DNA from: JALOLG01 sp963776935
GTDB taxonomy: Bacteria; Actinomycetota; Acidimicrobiia; Acidimicrobiales; Ilumatobacteraceae
Assembly (NCBI GenBank): GCA_963776935.1
Contig: CAVZOP010000007.1
Coordinates: forward strand, 50,185 to 114,184
Length of the DNA: 64,000 nt
Reading direction: 5' to 3'
This document shows positions 7,300-17,592 of this stretch, piece after piece. Below the pieces are notes generated by a model. It worked only from the letters and a program-made list of their open reading frames with translations. It ran no database searches and was not told where the DNA came from. How positions within the stretch are numbered: position 1 is the stretch's first letter; every line of letters begins with the position of its first letter. Both the position numbers and the translations under genes were made by a program.

Positions 7300-9523
7300 T
7301 CAGACTCCGACGAGCTCGCGATCGTCGTCGTCGTCCAACTCGCGGGCATCGTCGGGGACGACGACCTCGAGCGCTTCCATCACCGAAGCACCCTCGACGT
7401 CGATGTGCGGCAATGCCCGATCGAGCCACCGCGGCAACCACCAGTTGGCGTCGCCCATCAGCGCCATCGTCGACGGCACCAGCACCATCCGCACGATCGT
7501 TGCGTCGACGAACACCGCGACCGTCAGTCCGACGGCGAACATCTTGACCTCGACGTCGGACGACAGCAGGAACGCCGCGAACACACTGATCATGATGAGC
7601 GCCGCCGACGTGATCACCCTCGCCGTCGCCGCCAGGCCGTCGACGACGCTCTGGTGGCTGTCGCCGGTGCGCACGAACTCCTCACGCACCCGGCTGAGCA
7701 GGAACACCTCGTAGTCCATCGACAGCCCGAACAGGATGGCGAACATGATCATCGGCAGGAACGGACTCACGGGCACGGTCTCCTCGACGCCGATCAGGCC
7801 GTTGCCCCATCCCCACTGGAAGACTGCGACGACCACGCCGTAGGCGGCGCCGATCGACAGCAGGTTCATGATCGCCGCCTTGAACGGCACGAACACCGAC
7901 CGGAACACGAGCATCAGCAGCAGGAACGACACACCGACGACGGCGGCGATGAAGATCGGCAGCCGCGAGTCCGAGCTTCTCGCTGATGTCGATGTAGCTC
8001 GCGGTCTGACCGGTGACGTAGGCGTCGACGCCGGAATCCGTCAGCGACTCGGGGAGCACGTCGTCACGCAGTGTGTGAACCAGTGCCTCGGTCTCCTGCT
8101 CCTGCGGCGACGTCGCCGGGAAGGCGGTCACGACCGCCGTGTCGGACTCGGCGTTGAACACCGGATCGGTGACGAACACGATCCCTTCCGTCGCCGCGAC
8201 CGAGGCACGGACCTCCTCGGCGACGGACTGGTCGACGTCACCACCGTCGACGCCCTCGAGGGCGATCGTCAGCGGGCCGTTGAAGCCGGGCCCGAACCCG
8301 TCGGCCAACAGGTCGTACGCCTTGCGGTACGTCTTGTCGGTTGCCGCCGTGCCGTCGTCCGCCATGCCGGTCCGCATCGCCAGCACCGGAGCGGCGATGG
8401 CGGTCAGCACGACGAAGCTGCCGATCGCGTAGCGCCATGGATGACGGCCGACGTGGTCGGCCCAGCGACCCGACAGCGTGGTGTGGGCGGCAACCTCCGC
8501 CGCCGAGCGCCGGCGACCGATGTGCAGCCGATCGATCTTCGAGCCGGCCAGTCCCAAGAAGGCGGGGAGCAGCGTGACGGCGCCGAGCATGGCGACGAGC
8601 ACGGTGACGGCCGACGCGTATCCCATGACGGCGATCGAGGGGATCCCGGCGAGCGTCAGGCCGGCCAGTGCGACCACGACGGTCGTGCCGGCGAACAACA
8701 CGGCGGTTCCCGACGTTGCGTTGGCGAGCGCCGCCGACTCGACGGGCGAGCGGCCCTCGTGCATGAAGCCCCGGTGACGGGTGACGACGAAGAGTGCGTA
8801 GTCGATGCCGACGCCGAGTCCGATCATCGTGGCGAGCATCGGCGAGATCGACGGCACGTCGGTGAAGCCCGACATCACTCCGACCAAGCCCAGCCCGATG
8901 AAGATGCCGAACAGCGCCGAACCGATCGGGATGCCTGCCGCGATCACCGAACCGAATGCCACGAGGAGCACGATGATGGCGACCGCCAGGCCGACCATCT
9001 CGCCGCCCTCGACCTCTTCGGACCCGCTGACGATCGAGCGTGACAACTCGGCCTGCAGACCGGCGTCGCGTGCGATCTCGACGGCCGCTTCGGCTGCCTC
9101 GCCTTCCTCCGGGCCGGGCGGATCGACGCTGTAGCGAACCGTCGCGTAGGCGATCCGCCCGTCGGCGCTGACCGACGCGTTCGCCGGGTCGTAGGGATCG
9201 GTCACGGCGAGCACGTTGGGGCCGGACGCGATCTCGCCGAGCGTCTCGGCGATCGCCGCCCGAGCAGTCGGATCGGTGATGTCACCGTCCGGATCGGCGA
9301 ACACGATCTGACCACTCACGCCACCCTGGGTCGGGAAGCGCTCCTCGAGCAGGTCGATGCCGCGCTGGGCCTCGGTGCCGGGGATCGTGAAGTCGTCACT
9401 GGTCTCGCCGCCGACGGAAGCGTTGAGACCGACGACCGCGACCGCGATCACGATCCACGCCCCGATCATCCGCCATGGGTGCAGTGCGGCAACCCGCCCC
9501 CACCGGTACAGGATCTTGGACAT
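7300..9523 (-). CDS. MMPL/RND-family membrane transporter (one frameshift near 7971)
   Basis: About 740 residues with the MMPL layout: one N-terminal helix (MIGAWIVIAVAVVGLNA), a large extracellular loop (about 40-190), five helices with GVGIDYALFVVTRHR, a second loop, then a second helix bundle with FGLSMDYEVFLLSRVREEF. The two halves are one frame apart; an extra base around 7970-7972 (in cgagtccgag) separates SEKL from SRLPIFIAAVVGVSF. The start is ATG 9523 with GAGGAG 7 bases upstream. MMPL proteins export lipids, siderophores or drugs using the proton gradient. The Asp-Tyr pairs above match the proton-relay motifs. Cargo unknown. Confidence 0.85.
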
Positions 9524-9709
9524 TTGGATGCTCCTCAATGAGTAGAGGTGAGTGGACGTCAGCGCCGCACGGAACGCGGCTCACCCGACGATCGAACGGG
9601 ACCACGCTGACGTGCGCCCGACCTCGCGCTGACACGCCCGCTGACGGGCCGCTGATGCGGCATCCTCCCTGGTCAGAGCGGTGCGATCACCGCATCGACG
9701 AGGTCGTCG

Positions 9710-12700
9710 TCAGAGCAGTGCGAGCACCTCGTCGACCAGTTCCTGGACATCGCGCCCGGCACCGATCGCGAACTCGGCGTCGAATGCCTCATCGCCCAGC
9801 GATCGGCGGCCGCGCCGCTCGGCGCGGTCGACGTCGAACCGCTCCGCGGGCGGCATCGGCCCGCCCGATCGGCGCCGGAGCGCATCGCCGGCACCGAGCA
9901 GGCCGCGCGCCAGCTGCGTGGAGGCTCGGGTCGGGCGCGATCACGAGTGCACCGGCCATCCCTTCCAGCGAGTTGGCGACGACACGAGGGGCGGCGTGGG
10001 CGAGTGCGACCTCGAGGCCGTGTCGCTGGTGGGCCAGGGCCTGCTCGTAGTCACGCACGAGGTCGGCTGTGTAGCCACGCCCGACGAGCACGAGTGCCTG
10101 CGTGACGGGAACCTCGCGGGTGCGCGAGACCGACCATGCCTGTTCGATCCAGCGCTGCGCCTGCTCGGGACGCTGCGTGCGGCGGGCGATCGAGGACAGT
10201 CCCGTGTACGACATCGTGCGCAACCACGGGACGGATTCGTCGGCGACCTCACTGAGCAGATCGAGGTGCATCTGCTCGGCTCGTTCGGTGTTGCCGCGGA
10301 GCGTCTCGACGTTGGCCAACCGCACCCGCATCGCGAGCAGCTTGACCGAGAACCCGACCCGCTCGCTCAGCTCGATCCCACGACGGAGCATCTCGAGGGC
10401 GGCGTCGTAGTCGCCGTACATCTCGACGATCTCGGACGCCTCGGTGAGAGCGATCGCCAACGAGAACTCGTCGCCGACCTCCTCGAACAGGCGGACCGCC
10501 TCCCACAACGCCGCCTCACTGAGATGCGGCTCACTCTGGTACTGCCCGACCACCCCGCGCACCAGCGCCATGATTGCCGCCGTCCAACCGTCGGCCGATC
10601 GCCGGGTGGCGTCCTCGGCGATGGCCATCGCCTCCGGCACCTCGTCCATCCGCCCACCGAACAGCAACGCCATGATCCGGGTGACGGCGACGAACGACTC
10701 CACCCATGGATCATCCGTTCCCGCCACCAGCCGCATGGCCTCGGCGCTGGCGTCGATCGCGACAGCGAGGTTGGTCCCGTTGGCGCTGAGCCAACCGAAG
10801 TGGGCGAGCACGATCGCCCGCAGATCGGGTTCGACGGGGCCGGGGCAGCTGAGCGCGTCCTCCAACGCCAACGTGCCGAGATCGGCCTGACCGATCATGT
10901 AGAAGTACCAACCGACAGGCGCGGTGAGGCGGAGGGCGAGGTTGGCGTCACCCCGCGCCACCGCAACCTCGAGCGCGACCCGGAGGTTCTCGCGTTCGGC
11001 GTTGATCGTCGCGATCCACGTGCGCTGCTCCGGCCCGAGCAGCCCGCGCAGCGCCGGTTCGAGGAGGTCGGCGATGTATTGGGCGTGAATGTCGCAGACG
11101 CGCTCGATCTCACCGGACTCTCGGAGGCGCTCCGCCCCGTACTCGGCGAGCGTCTCCAACATCGAGTAACGGGCCCGACCGGACGACCGGTCGACCATCA
11201 CCAACGACTTGTCGATGAGACGCTCGACGATCGCCCCCACCTCGTCGACCAGCACGATGTCGTCGTCGCTGCACACGACCTCGGCGGCGTCGAGCGTGGC
11301 TCCCCCTGCGAACGCGGTCAGGCGGCGGAACACCGTGCGCTCGCGTTCGTCGAGCAGGTCGTGACTCCAGTCGACGACCGCCCGCAGCGTCTGCTGCCGG
11401 GGATCCACCGTGCGCGGACCGGATGCGAGCACGGTGAACCGGTCGTCGAGCCGAGCCAGCAACTCGGTCACCTGCATCGACCGGATGCGTGCGGCCGCCA
11501 ACTCGATCGCCAATGGGAGCCCGTCGACACGCGCGCAGATCTCGGCGACGACCGCCTCGTCGAGGTCGGCGTCGTCGAGGTCGGGCGCGGCGAACGCGGG
11601 CCCGCTCGACGAACAGCCGGGCCGCGGCATCGGCGGGGAGTGGCGGCAGCGGACGGACGGTCTCGCCGGGCACTCCGAGCGCCTCCCGGCTCGTCGCCAG
11701 CACGACCAGGTCGGGGCACGACTCGAGCAGTTCGTAGACGGCCTTCGCTGCGGCGTCCACGACGTGCTCACAGTTGTCGAGCACCAGCAGGTGGGGCGCG
11801 CCGGCGATCGCATCGATGACACGATCGAGCGTCGACAGCCCGGCCGCGGCAGCGGGTGTGTCGCCCGCCGAGATCCCGAGCTCGGACGCGATCGCCGGGA
11901 TCACCGAGTCGGGATCGGTCAACGGAGCGAACTCGACGAACGTCACCGAACGGGTGCTGGCGCGCCGGGCGAGCTCGGTCGCGATCGTCGTCTTGCCGGC
12001 CCCGCCGGGCCCGAGCAACGTCACCAACCGGGCGCTGGTGAGCTCCTCACCGAGGTCGGCGAGCACGTCGTCGCGGCCGATGATCGACGTCAGGCGGTTC
12101 GGGATGCGGCCGATCCGCCGGTCGTGGTGGCGCGGCGCTTCGCTCGAGCGCGTCCCGGCCGGCCGCAGCGTCGGATCCTGGGCGAGGATTCGCTGCTCGA
12201 GCTCGCGCAGCTCGGGACCCGGTTCGAGCCCGAGCTCCTCGCCGAGCACGCTGCGAGCGGTCTGGAACGTGCGCAGTGCCTCGCCTTGGCGACCCTGGCG
12301 ATACTGGGCCGTCATGAGCAGCGCCCACCAGTGCTCGTCGACCGGTTCGGTGACGACGAGCGCCTCGAGCTCGGCGCACGCCGCGTCGACGTGCTCGTCG
12401 GAGTGCAGCTCGAGCTCGAGCCGCCGCACCCGCGCCGAGCGTGTCACCCGCTCCAGGCGAACGCTCTCGGCGCGGCCGAGCTCGGTGTCGGCGATGTCGT
12501 CGTAGGGACGGCCACGCACCAGCGATTCCGCGGCACGCAGCAGGCACCTCGCTTCGGCGGGGTCGTCGTCCACGTAGGCGGCCGATCGGGCGAGGAGCTC
12601 CTCGAATCGCCGGACGTCGATGGCGTCCTGGGCCACGGCGAGCGTGTAGCCCCGATCGTCGGACCTGATCTTCGCCGGCGAGATGTCACGTCGGAGCCTC

Positions 12701-12897
12701 GACATCTGGGCCTGGATCGCGTTCGCCGAGGGCGGACGACCGGGCCACAGCACCTCGGCCAGTCGATCCGCTGACACGGGGTCGGGTACGGCCGCGACCA
12801 GCGCCGCCAACAGGCGACGCTTCTGGATGCCGCGCGGCGTCACGTCGATGCCGTCGCCGTCGCGGACGACAAGTGGACCCATCACTTCGAACCGCAC
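9710..12897 (-). CDS. SARP-like regulator: OmpR-type HTH, BTAD, AAA/NB-ARC ATPase, TPR-like (two frameshifts)
   Basis: A regulator of about 1,060 residues. Residues 1-95 are a winged HTH (RLLAALVAAVPDPVSADRLAEVLWPG), 96-240 a bacterial transcriptional activation domain, 265-600 an ATPase with Walker A GPGGAGKTT (about 296-304), LLVLDNCEHVVDAAA and LATSREALGVPGE. The rest is helical repeats. The frame breaks near 11,600 (LFVERA to FAAPDLDD) and near 9,916. Both can be explained by a lost CG in a CGCG-like context. The start is GTG 12897, with TAGTGT (12907-12912) 9 bases upstream. Such proteins act as ATP-gated activators of nearby operons. The nearest target candidate is the downstream MMPL gene. 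Confidence 0.85.
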
Positions 12898-12906
12898 CGC
12901 TCAAAG

Positions 12907-12912
12907 ACACTA
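12907..12912 (-). promoter_or_regulatory. Putative -10 element of the BTAD-ATPase regulator
   Basis: TAGTGT on the minus strand, 9 bases before the GTG at 12897. Confidence 0.4.
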
Positions 12913-12995
12913 CGAGAGCGAACCTGCTTCATCGCCGACCGTGACCGGTGGCATATCTGATCCCCGACGGCGAAGCGGCTGACGCCGCCGCGGGT

Positions 12996-14438
12996 TCACG
13001 CCAGCTTCTCGACGAAGCCTTCCAGTTGGCGCAGGTTGCGGCACTCGTACACACCGTCGGTGTGGGTGCCGTACTCGCCGACGATCGAATCGCCGGTGTT
13101 CCAGTACGACCGCGGCTCGGGGTTGAGCCAGTACACGTGGCGCGCCTTGTGGCGCATCTCCTTGACGACCCACGACTGGCTGGCGTGGTAGTTGTTGCGG
13201 GCGTCTCCGAGCAGCAGCACGGTGGTCTTGGGACCGACGTCCTTGCCGTAGCGCTCCCAGAACACTTCGAACGCGTGCCCGTAGTCGCTGTGGCCGTCGA
13301 CCCACACGACGTCGGCCTCGGTGTTGACGCGATGGATCGCTTCGGTGATGTCCTCGGTGGCCTTGAAGTAGTCGGTGACCTCGTCGATGCCGTCGATGAA
13401 CACGAACGAGCGGACCTTCGAGAACTGGTTCTGGATCGCGTACACGAGCATCAGCGTGAAGCGGGCGAAGGCGGCGACCGAGCCCGAGATGTCGGCGACG
13501 ACCATCAGCTCCGGCTTGGCCGGGCGCGGGTACTTGAACTTCGGTTCGGCCGGCACGCCGCCGTAGCTCAGCGAGTGGCGCACGGTGTTGCGGAAGTCGA
13601 GCGGTCCCTTGCGCCCGTGGCGGCGCTTGCGGGTGAGGCGGGCGGCGAGCTTGCGGGTCAGCGGGTACAGCGCCTTCTTCAGCGACTGCATCTCGTCGCG
13701 CGAGGCGTGCATGAACTCGACGTCCTCTGGCAGCGGCTTGCGCAGCGTCTTGGCCATCGCCTCGGCGCCGCGGTCGGCGACCAGCCGGCGCCTGATCTCG
13801 GCTTCGACCTCGGCCTTGAACTTCTCGATCCGGTCCTGGTACTCCTCTTTCTCGAGCCGCTCCTCGAGCGACGTCAGCTCGCCGCCGACCTGTTCCTTGG
13901 TGGCCTCCATCAGCTTCTCGAGCATGCCGTCGAGGTCGAGGTTGCGCAGCGTGCGGTACAGGTAATAGGTGCCGCCGACGGGCCGTCCCGGCTCCATCCC
14001 GGCGAAGCGCTGCACGGCCTGGCGGGCCATCGCCCGCATCATCGCCTGGTCGCCGTTGAGCAGCGCCTGCATCAACAGCTGGGCGATCTCCTCGGGGGTG
14101 AGGTTGTCCATCGCCCCGCCACCGTCGGCGCCGCGCCCCTCGCCCTGGCGCATCTGGTCCTGCATCTCGCGCCACATCTCGTCGAGGTCGGTCTCCTCGC
14201 CGTCGAGCAGCCGGTACTCGGGACCGCGCAGGCTGAAGTACACCTCGAACACCGTCTCGAACGCCCGCCAGTGGGCGTTGTTCTTGACGAGCGTGGCGCC
14301 GAGCGCGTACTTGAACGCCTCCCGGTCGTCGATCGGGATGTGCTGCACCGCCTCCATCGCGTCGAGGTTCTCGGTGAGGCTGACGGGGAGCCCCGCGTTG
14401 CGGAGCTCACCGACGAACCCGTTCAGCAGGTCGAGCAT
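12996..14438 (-). CDS. VWA domain protein of the CoxE type
   Basis: 480 residues. The N-terminal 180 residues are helical and acidic. The middle is a charged coiled coil (LTSLEERLEKEEYQDRIEKF), and the C-terminal third is a von Willebrand A domain with a MIDAS-type motif (VVADISGSVAAF) and later LLLGDARNNYHASQ. Such proteins partner with MoxR AAA ATPases to load or remodel protein or metal-cofactor targets; CoxE/CoxD of CO dehydrogenase are the known example. Here the MoxR gene lies 19 bases upstream on the same strand, so they form a two-gene operon. No CO dehydrogenase or other obvious client is nearby, so the client is unknown. Confidence 0.9.
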   Translation of the reverse strand: MLDLLNGFVGELRNAGLPVSLTENLDAMEAVQHIPIDDREAFKYALGATLVKNNAHWRAFETVFEVYFSLRGPEYRLLDGEETDLDEMWREMQDQMRQGEGRGADGGGAMDNLTPEEIAQLLMQALLNGDQAMMRAMARQAVQRFAGMEPGRPVGGTYYLYRTLRNLDLDGMLEKLMEATKEQVGGELTSLEERLEKEEYQDRIEKFKAEVEAEIRRRLVADRGAEAMAKTLRKPLPEDVEFMHASRDEMQSLKKALYPLTRKLAARLTRKRRHGRKGPLDFRNTVRHSLSYGGVPAEPKFKYPRPAKPELMVVADISGSVAAFARFTLMLVYAIQNQFSKVRSFVFIDGIDEVTDYFKATEDITEAIHRVNTEADVVWVDGHSDYGHAFEVFWERYGKDVGPKTTVLLLGDARNNYHASQSWVVKEMRHKARHVYWLNPEPRSYWNTGDSIVGEYGTHTDGVYECRNLRQLEGFVEKLA

Positions 14439-14457
14439 GGCGGACGGTGGCGAGCGC

Positions 14458-15327
14458 TCAGGTCTCGACCGACAGCTCTTTCGCCGTCTTGGCGATGTCG
14501 GTCTGGTACTTGAGGAGGATGTGCAGGGTCTCCTTGGCGACCTTCTCGTCGATGGTCTCGATGTTGAGCAGCATCAGCGTGCGCGCCCAGTCGAGGGTCT
14601 CCGACACGCTCGGTGACTTCTTGAGGTCGAGCTGGCGGATCGAGCGGACGATGCGGGCGATCTGATCGGCGAGGTTCTCGGTGACCCCGGGAACCTTGGT
14701 GAGCACGATCTCCTTCTCACGCTCGAGCGTCGGGTAGTCGACGTGGAGATAGAGGCAGCGCCGCTTCAACGCCTCCGACAGCTCGCGGGTGTTGTTCGAC
14801 GTCAGGAACACGAGCGGGATCTGCTTGGCGACGATCGTGCCCAGCTCGGGGATCGACACCTGGTAGTCGGAAAGGATCTCGAGCAGCAGCGCCTCGGTCT
14901 CGACCTCGACCCGGTCGACCTCGTCGATCAGCAGCACGACGGGATCGTCGGCGCTGATCGCCTCGAGCAACGGGCGGGTGAGGAGGAACTCGTCGGAGAA
15001 GATGTCGTCGTGGACCTCGCTCCACGAGTCGGAGTCCTTGTCGGCCTGGATCCGCAGCAGCTGCTTCTTGTAGTTCCACTCGTACAGCGCTTTGGACTCG
15101 TCGAGCCCCTCGTAGCACTGCAGGCGGATCAGCCGGGCGCCCGTCATCTCCGCCGCCGACTTGGCGAGCTGCGTCTTGCCGGTACCAGCAGGACCCTCGA
15201 CGAGCACCGGCTTGCCGAGACGGTCGGCGAGGAACACCACACCTGCGATCCCGTCGTCGGCCAGGTAGTGCACATCGCGGAGCCCGTCTCGCACTTGCTG
15301 CACGCTCTCGAAGCGCTCTGCTGTCAT
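14458..15327 (-). CDS. MoxR-family AAA+ ATPase
   Basis: 289 residues, full length for the family. Walker A is VLVEGPAGTGKTQLAKS, Walker B is VVLLIDEVDRVE, sensor 1 is LVFLTSNNTRELSEALKRRC with the arginine finger. The insert ESKALYEWNYKKQL after the first helix is typical of MoxR/CoxD proteins. It is a chaperone-like ATPase thought to work with the VWA protein encoded next. The ATG at 15327 lies 7 bases downstream of TAGCGT, suggesting a leaderless mRNA. Upstream are a TTGACC/GGTCAA palindrome and the palindromic repeat cluster shared with the divergent AAA operon. Confidence 0.92.
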   Translation of the reverse strand: MTAERFESVQQVRDGLRDVHYLADDGIAGVVFLADRLGKPVLVEGPAGTGKTQLAKSAAEMTGARLIRLQCYEGLDESKALYEWNYKKQLLRIQADKDSDSWSEVHDDIFSDEFLLTRPLLEAISADDPVVLLIDEVDRVEVETEALLLEILSDYQVSIPELGTIVAKQIPLVFLTSNNTRELSEALKRRCLYLHVDYPTLEREKEIVLTKVPGVTENLADQIARIVRSIRQLDLKKSPSVSETLDWARTLMLLNIETIDEKVAKETLHILLKYQTDIAKTAKELSVET

Positions 15328-15334
15328 GCATCGA

Positions 15335-15340
15335 ACGCTA
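15335..15340 (-). promoter_or_regulatory. Putative -10 element of the MoxR gene
   Basis: TAGCGT on the minus strand, exactly 7 bases before the ATG at 15327. The same CGGTAGCGTT string precedes obgE. Confidence 0.55.
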
Positions 15341-15349
15341 CCGCCCCTC

Positions 15350-15365
15350 TTGACCAGGGGGTCAA
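15350..15365. promoter_or_regulatory. TTGACC-N4-GGTCAA palindrome
   Basis: A perfect 6-bp inverted repeat with a 4-base centre. It sits about 10 to 25 bases upstream of the MoxR -10 element, overlapping where its -35 would be. It is placed like a repressor or activator operator; the binding protein is unknown. Confidence 0.4.
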
Positions 15366-15372
15366 TCGGATA

Positions 15373-15477
15373 TGTCTGCCCCAAACTGCCCATCCGCTCA
15401 TCTGAAGCAGACAGTTCGGAGCAGCCCGCGGAACTGTCTGCTTCAGACGGCCCGCGGGTGCATCTGAAGCAGACAGT
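15373..15477. repeat. Cluster of palindromic repeats (half-site CATCTGAAGCAGACAGT)
   Basis: Half-sites at 15401-15417 (plus), 15431-15447 (minus) and 15463-15477 (plus), with a degenerate copy at 15373. Neighbouring copies form perfect stems: 17 bp with a 13-base loop, and 15 bp with a 15-base loop. A related hairpin occurs at 25966-26023. Both clusters lie between divergent genes. They could be REP-like mobile hairpins, regulator sites, or 5'-leader structures; the last half-site ends 14 bases before the ATG of the AAA gene. Confidence 0.8.
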
Positions 15478-15491
15478 ACGCTTCGGCGGCG

Positions 15492-16866
15492 ATGGCAGGG
15501 CCGCTGGAGAAGCACGTCTCGGCCTTCGTCGATGCCATCGACCACGATCTGACGGCGCTGGCGGGCGAGTCGCACCGCGACGGACTGCCTGCGCGAGGCC
15601 TCCGACCTCGTCGAGCGCGCTGCTCGATGCCGACGGCCGCCTCACCGACGCCGAGCTGCGGGCGTGGGTCGAAGACGTCGGCTCGCTGTTGACGCCGCCG
15701 ATGATCGTGACCCCCCAGCGGCTCCGGGACGGGGAGATGCTGGACGGCATGGTCGCGTGGATCGAACGTCCGAGCACGCTGTTCGACCTGCTCCTGAAGG
15801 CCGACGCCCGCGACGGCGAACGCCGCGCGCGAACCGCTACTACGACCTGGCGCTCAAGCTCGCCCACGCGACCGCGGCGATCGACCTGATCCCGTCACCG
15901 GACGAGATCGATGCCATCGATCGCTTCCGCTCCACGTTGCTCACCGCGATGGACGGCGCCGGCGTCGCACGACCCGGCCACCCGAGCGTCACGTCGTCCA
16001 AAGTCCGCACCGCCGGATCCCCGCCCGGCGCCACGGCCGCTGAGCCCGAGCTCCCGCCGGAGCGTCCGTTGGAGGAGTTGCTCGCCGAGCTCGACGAGTT
16101 GATCGGGCTCGATCACGTGAAGGAGGAGATCCGCCGGTTGACGAGCTTGCTGCGGATCCAGCGGATCCGTGTCGAACGCGATCTCCCGACCGTCGAGACC
16201 AGCCACCACCTCGTCTTCACCGGGAACCCCGGCACCGGCAAGACCACCGTCGCCCGGCTCCTCAGTCAGATCTTCCGCACCCTCGACGTCGTCACCAAGG
16301 GACATCTCGTCGAGACCGATCGCTCCGAGCTCGTCGCCGGATACGTCGGCCAGACCGCCGTTCGCACGCGCGCCGTTCTCGAGTCGGCGCTCGGTGGCAC
16401 GCTGCTGATCGACGAGGCGTACGCACTCGCGAGGGGTGGCGAGAACGACTTCGGCCTCGAGGCCATCGACACACTCGTCAAGTTCATGGAAGACCATCGC
16501 GACGACCTGGCCGTGGTCGCCGCCGGATATCCCGAGGAGATGCGCAAGCTGATCGAGGCGAATCCGGGGCTCGAAAGCCGCTTCACACGGACGATCGACT
16601 TTCCCGACTACACCGACGACGAGCTCGTCGCGATCTTCGACTCGATGAGCTCCAAGAAGCGGTACGACCTCGATCCCGATGCGAGGAAGGCGTTGACCGC
16701 ACTCGTCGCAGCAGAGCCACGCACCCGCGGTTTCGGCAATGCCCGTTTCGTGCGCAACGTCTTCGAGCAGGCGGTGTCGTTGCAGGCAATGCGCCTCGCC
16801 GCCGTCGAACAACCCACCGACGATGAGCTCACGAAACTCGTCGCGGCCGACATCAGGGGCGTGTAG
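15492..16866 (+). CDS. CbxX/CfqX-type AAA+ ATPase (N-terminal half frameshifted)
   Basis: About 455 residues. The C-terminal half is an intact AAA module of the CbxX/SpoVK/EccA type: ELIGLDHVKEEIRRLTSLL, Walker A FTGNPGTGKTTVA, Walker B GTLLIDEAYAL, and the conserved FPDYTDDELVAIF. The N-terminal 150 residues (MAGPLEKHVSAFVDAIDHDL, LLDADGRLTDAELRAWVEDV, NRYYDLALKLAHATAAID) read only if the frame changes near 15595, 15620 and 15830. EccA-like ATPases act as chaperones for secretion systems; CbxX proteins remodel other complexes. It heads a plus-strand operon of seven genes ending with pspA. Confidence 0.85.
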
Positions 16867-16872
16867 CCGCTG

Positions 16873-17592
16873 ATGAACCTGCGCGATCGGTTCTTCACAC
16901 CGCGGACGGCGAAGGCGATCCTGTCGTGGCGGATCCTGCTCGGCATCGGCGTCGCCATCGCCCTGGCCTTCACACCGATCGGAGTCCCGGCGGCGATCGG
17001 CATCGGCGTGCTCGTCTACGCCGGCTCGGTCGCGGCGGCAATGCCACGCGGACCGGCGGTCCCACGAATCGATCCGTTCACGTTGAGCGAGCCATGGCGA
17101 CAGATGGTGCAAGGTGCACAGCGCGCCGCCAAGCAGCTGCACGAGACGGTGCGTGGTACGCCGAGCGGTCCGCTGCGCGACCGCATGGAGGGGATCGTCG
17201 GAAGGCTCGACCAAGCCCTCGCCGAGAGCTGGGAGATCGCCCGCCGCGGCGACTCGATCGACGGCACCGTCGCCCGCCTCGACCCGACTGCGCTGCGTTC
17301 GAAGCTGGCCACGTTGCGAGCCAAGTTCGACGCCGGCCCGACGGACGACCTGGCGGCGGCCATCACGTCGGTCGAGGGCCAGCTCGCCTCGGCCGATCGC
17401 CTGAAGGAGCTGTCGGCGCAGACCGCCGGCCGGCTGCGCCTCACCCAGACCCGCCTCGACGAGCTCGTGGCACGCACCGCCGAGGTCAGCATCGGCGCCG
17501 GCGATACCGACGCCTACGCCAACGACGTCGACGACCTCATCATCGAGATCGAGGCGATGCGGTTGGCGGTCGAGGACACGCGAAGCGCATGA
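16873..17592 (+). CDS. Membrane coiled-coil protein, paralogue of the protein at 20384
   Basis: 239 residues of unknown family. A short basic N-terminus (MNLRDRFFTPRTAKAI) is followed by two hydrophobic segments (about 20-55) and a long cytoplasmic helical region. It shares with the protein at 20384-21169 the N-terminal RDRF-TP motif, AESW-IARRG, and DELVAR--EVSIG-GDTD. The two flank the solute-binding pair, which suggests they form a heteromeric membrane partner. No named domain is recognised; the layout resembles TM-anchored coiled coils found near TelA/PspA-type stress proteins. Its stop overlaps the next ATG by 4 bases (ATGA). Confidence 0.8.
   Translation: MNLRDRFFTPRTAKAILSWRILLGIGVAIALAFTPIGVPAAIGIGVLVYAGSVAAAMPRGPAVPRIDPFTLSEPWRQMVQGAQRAAKQLHETVRGTPSGPLRDRMEGIVGRLDQALAESWEIARRGDSIDGTVARLDPTALRSKLATLRAKFDAGPTDDLAAAITSVEGQLASADRLKELSAQTAGRLRLTQTRLDELVARTAEVSIGAGDTDAYANDVDDLIIEIEAMRLAVEDTRSA

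Noticed and set aside
9681..11819. Long plus-strand frame (712 codons) opposite the BTAD regulator
   Set aside because: Shadow of GC-rich codons; the minus strand has clear domain motifs while this frame is Arg/His/Asp-rich with no family resemblance.
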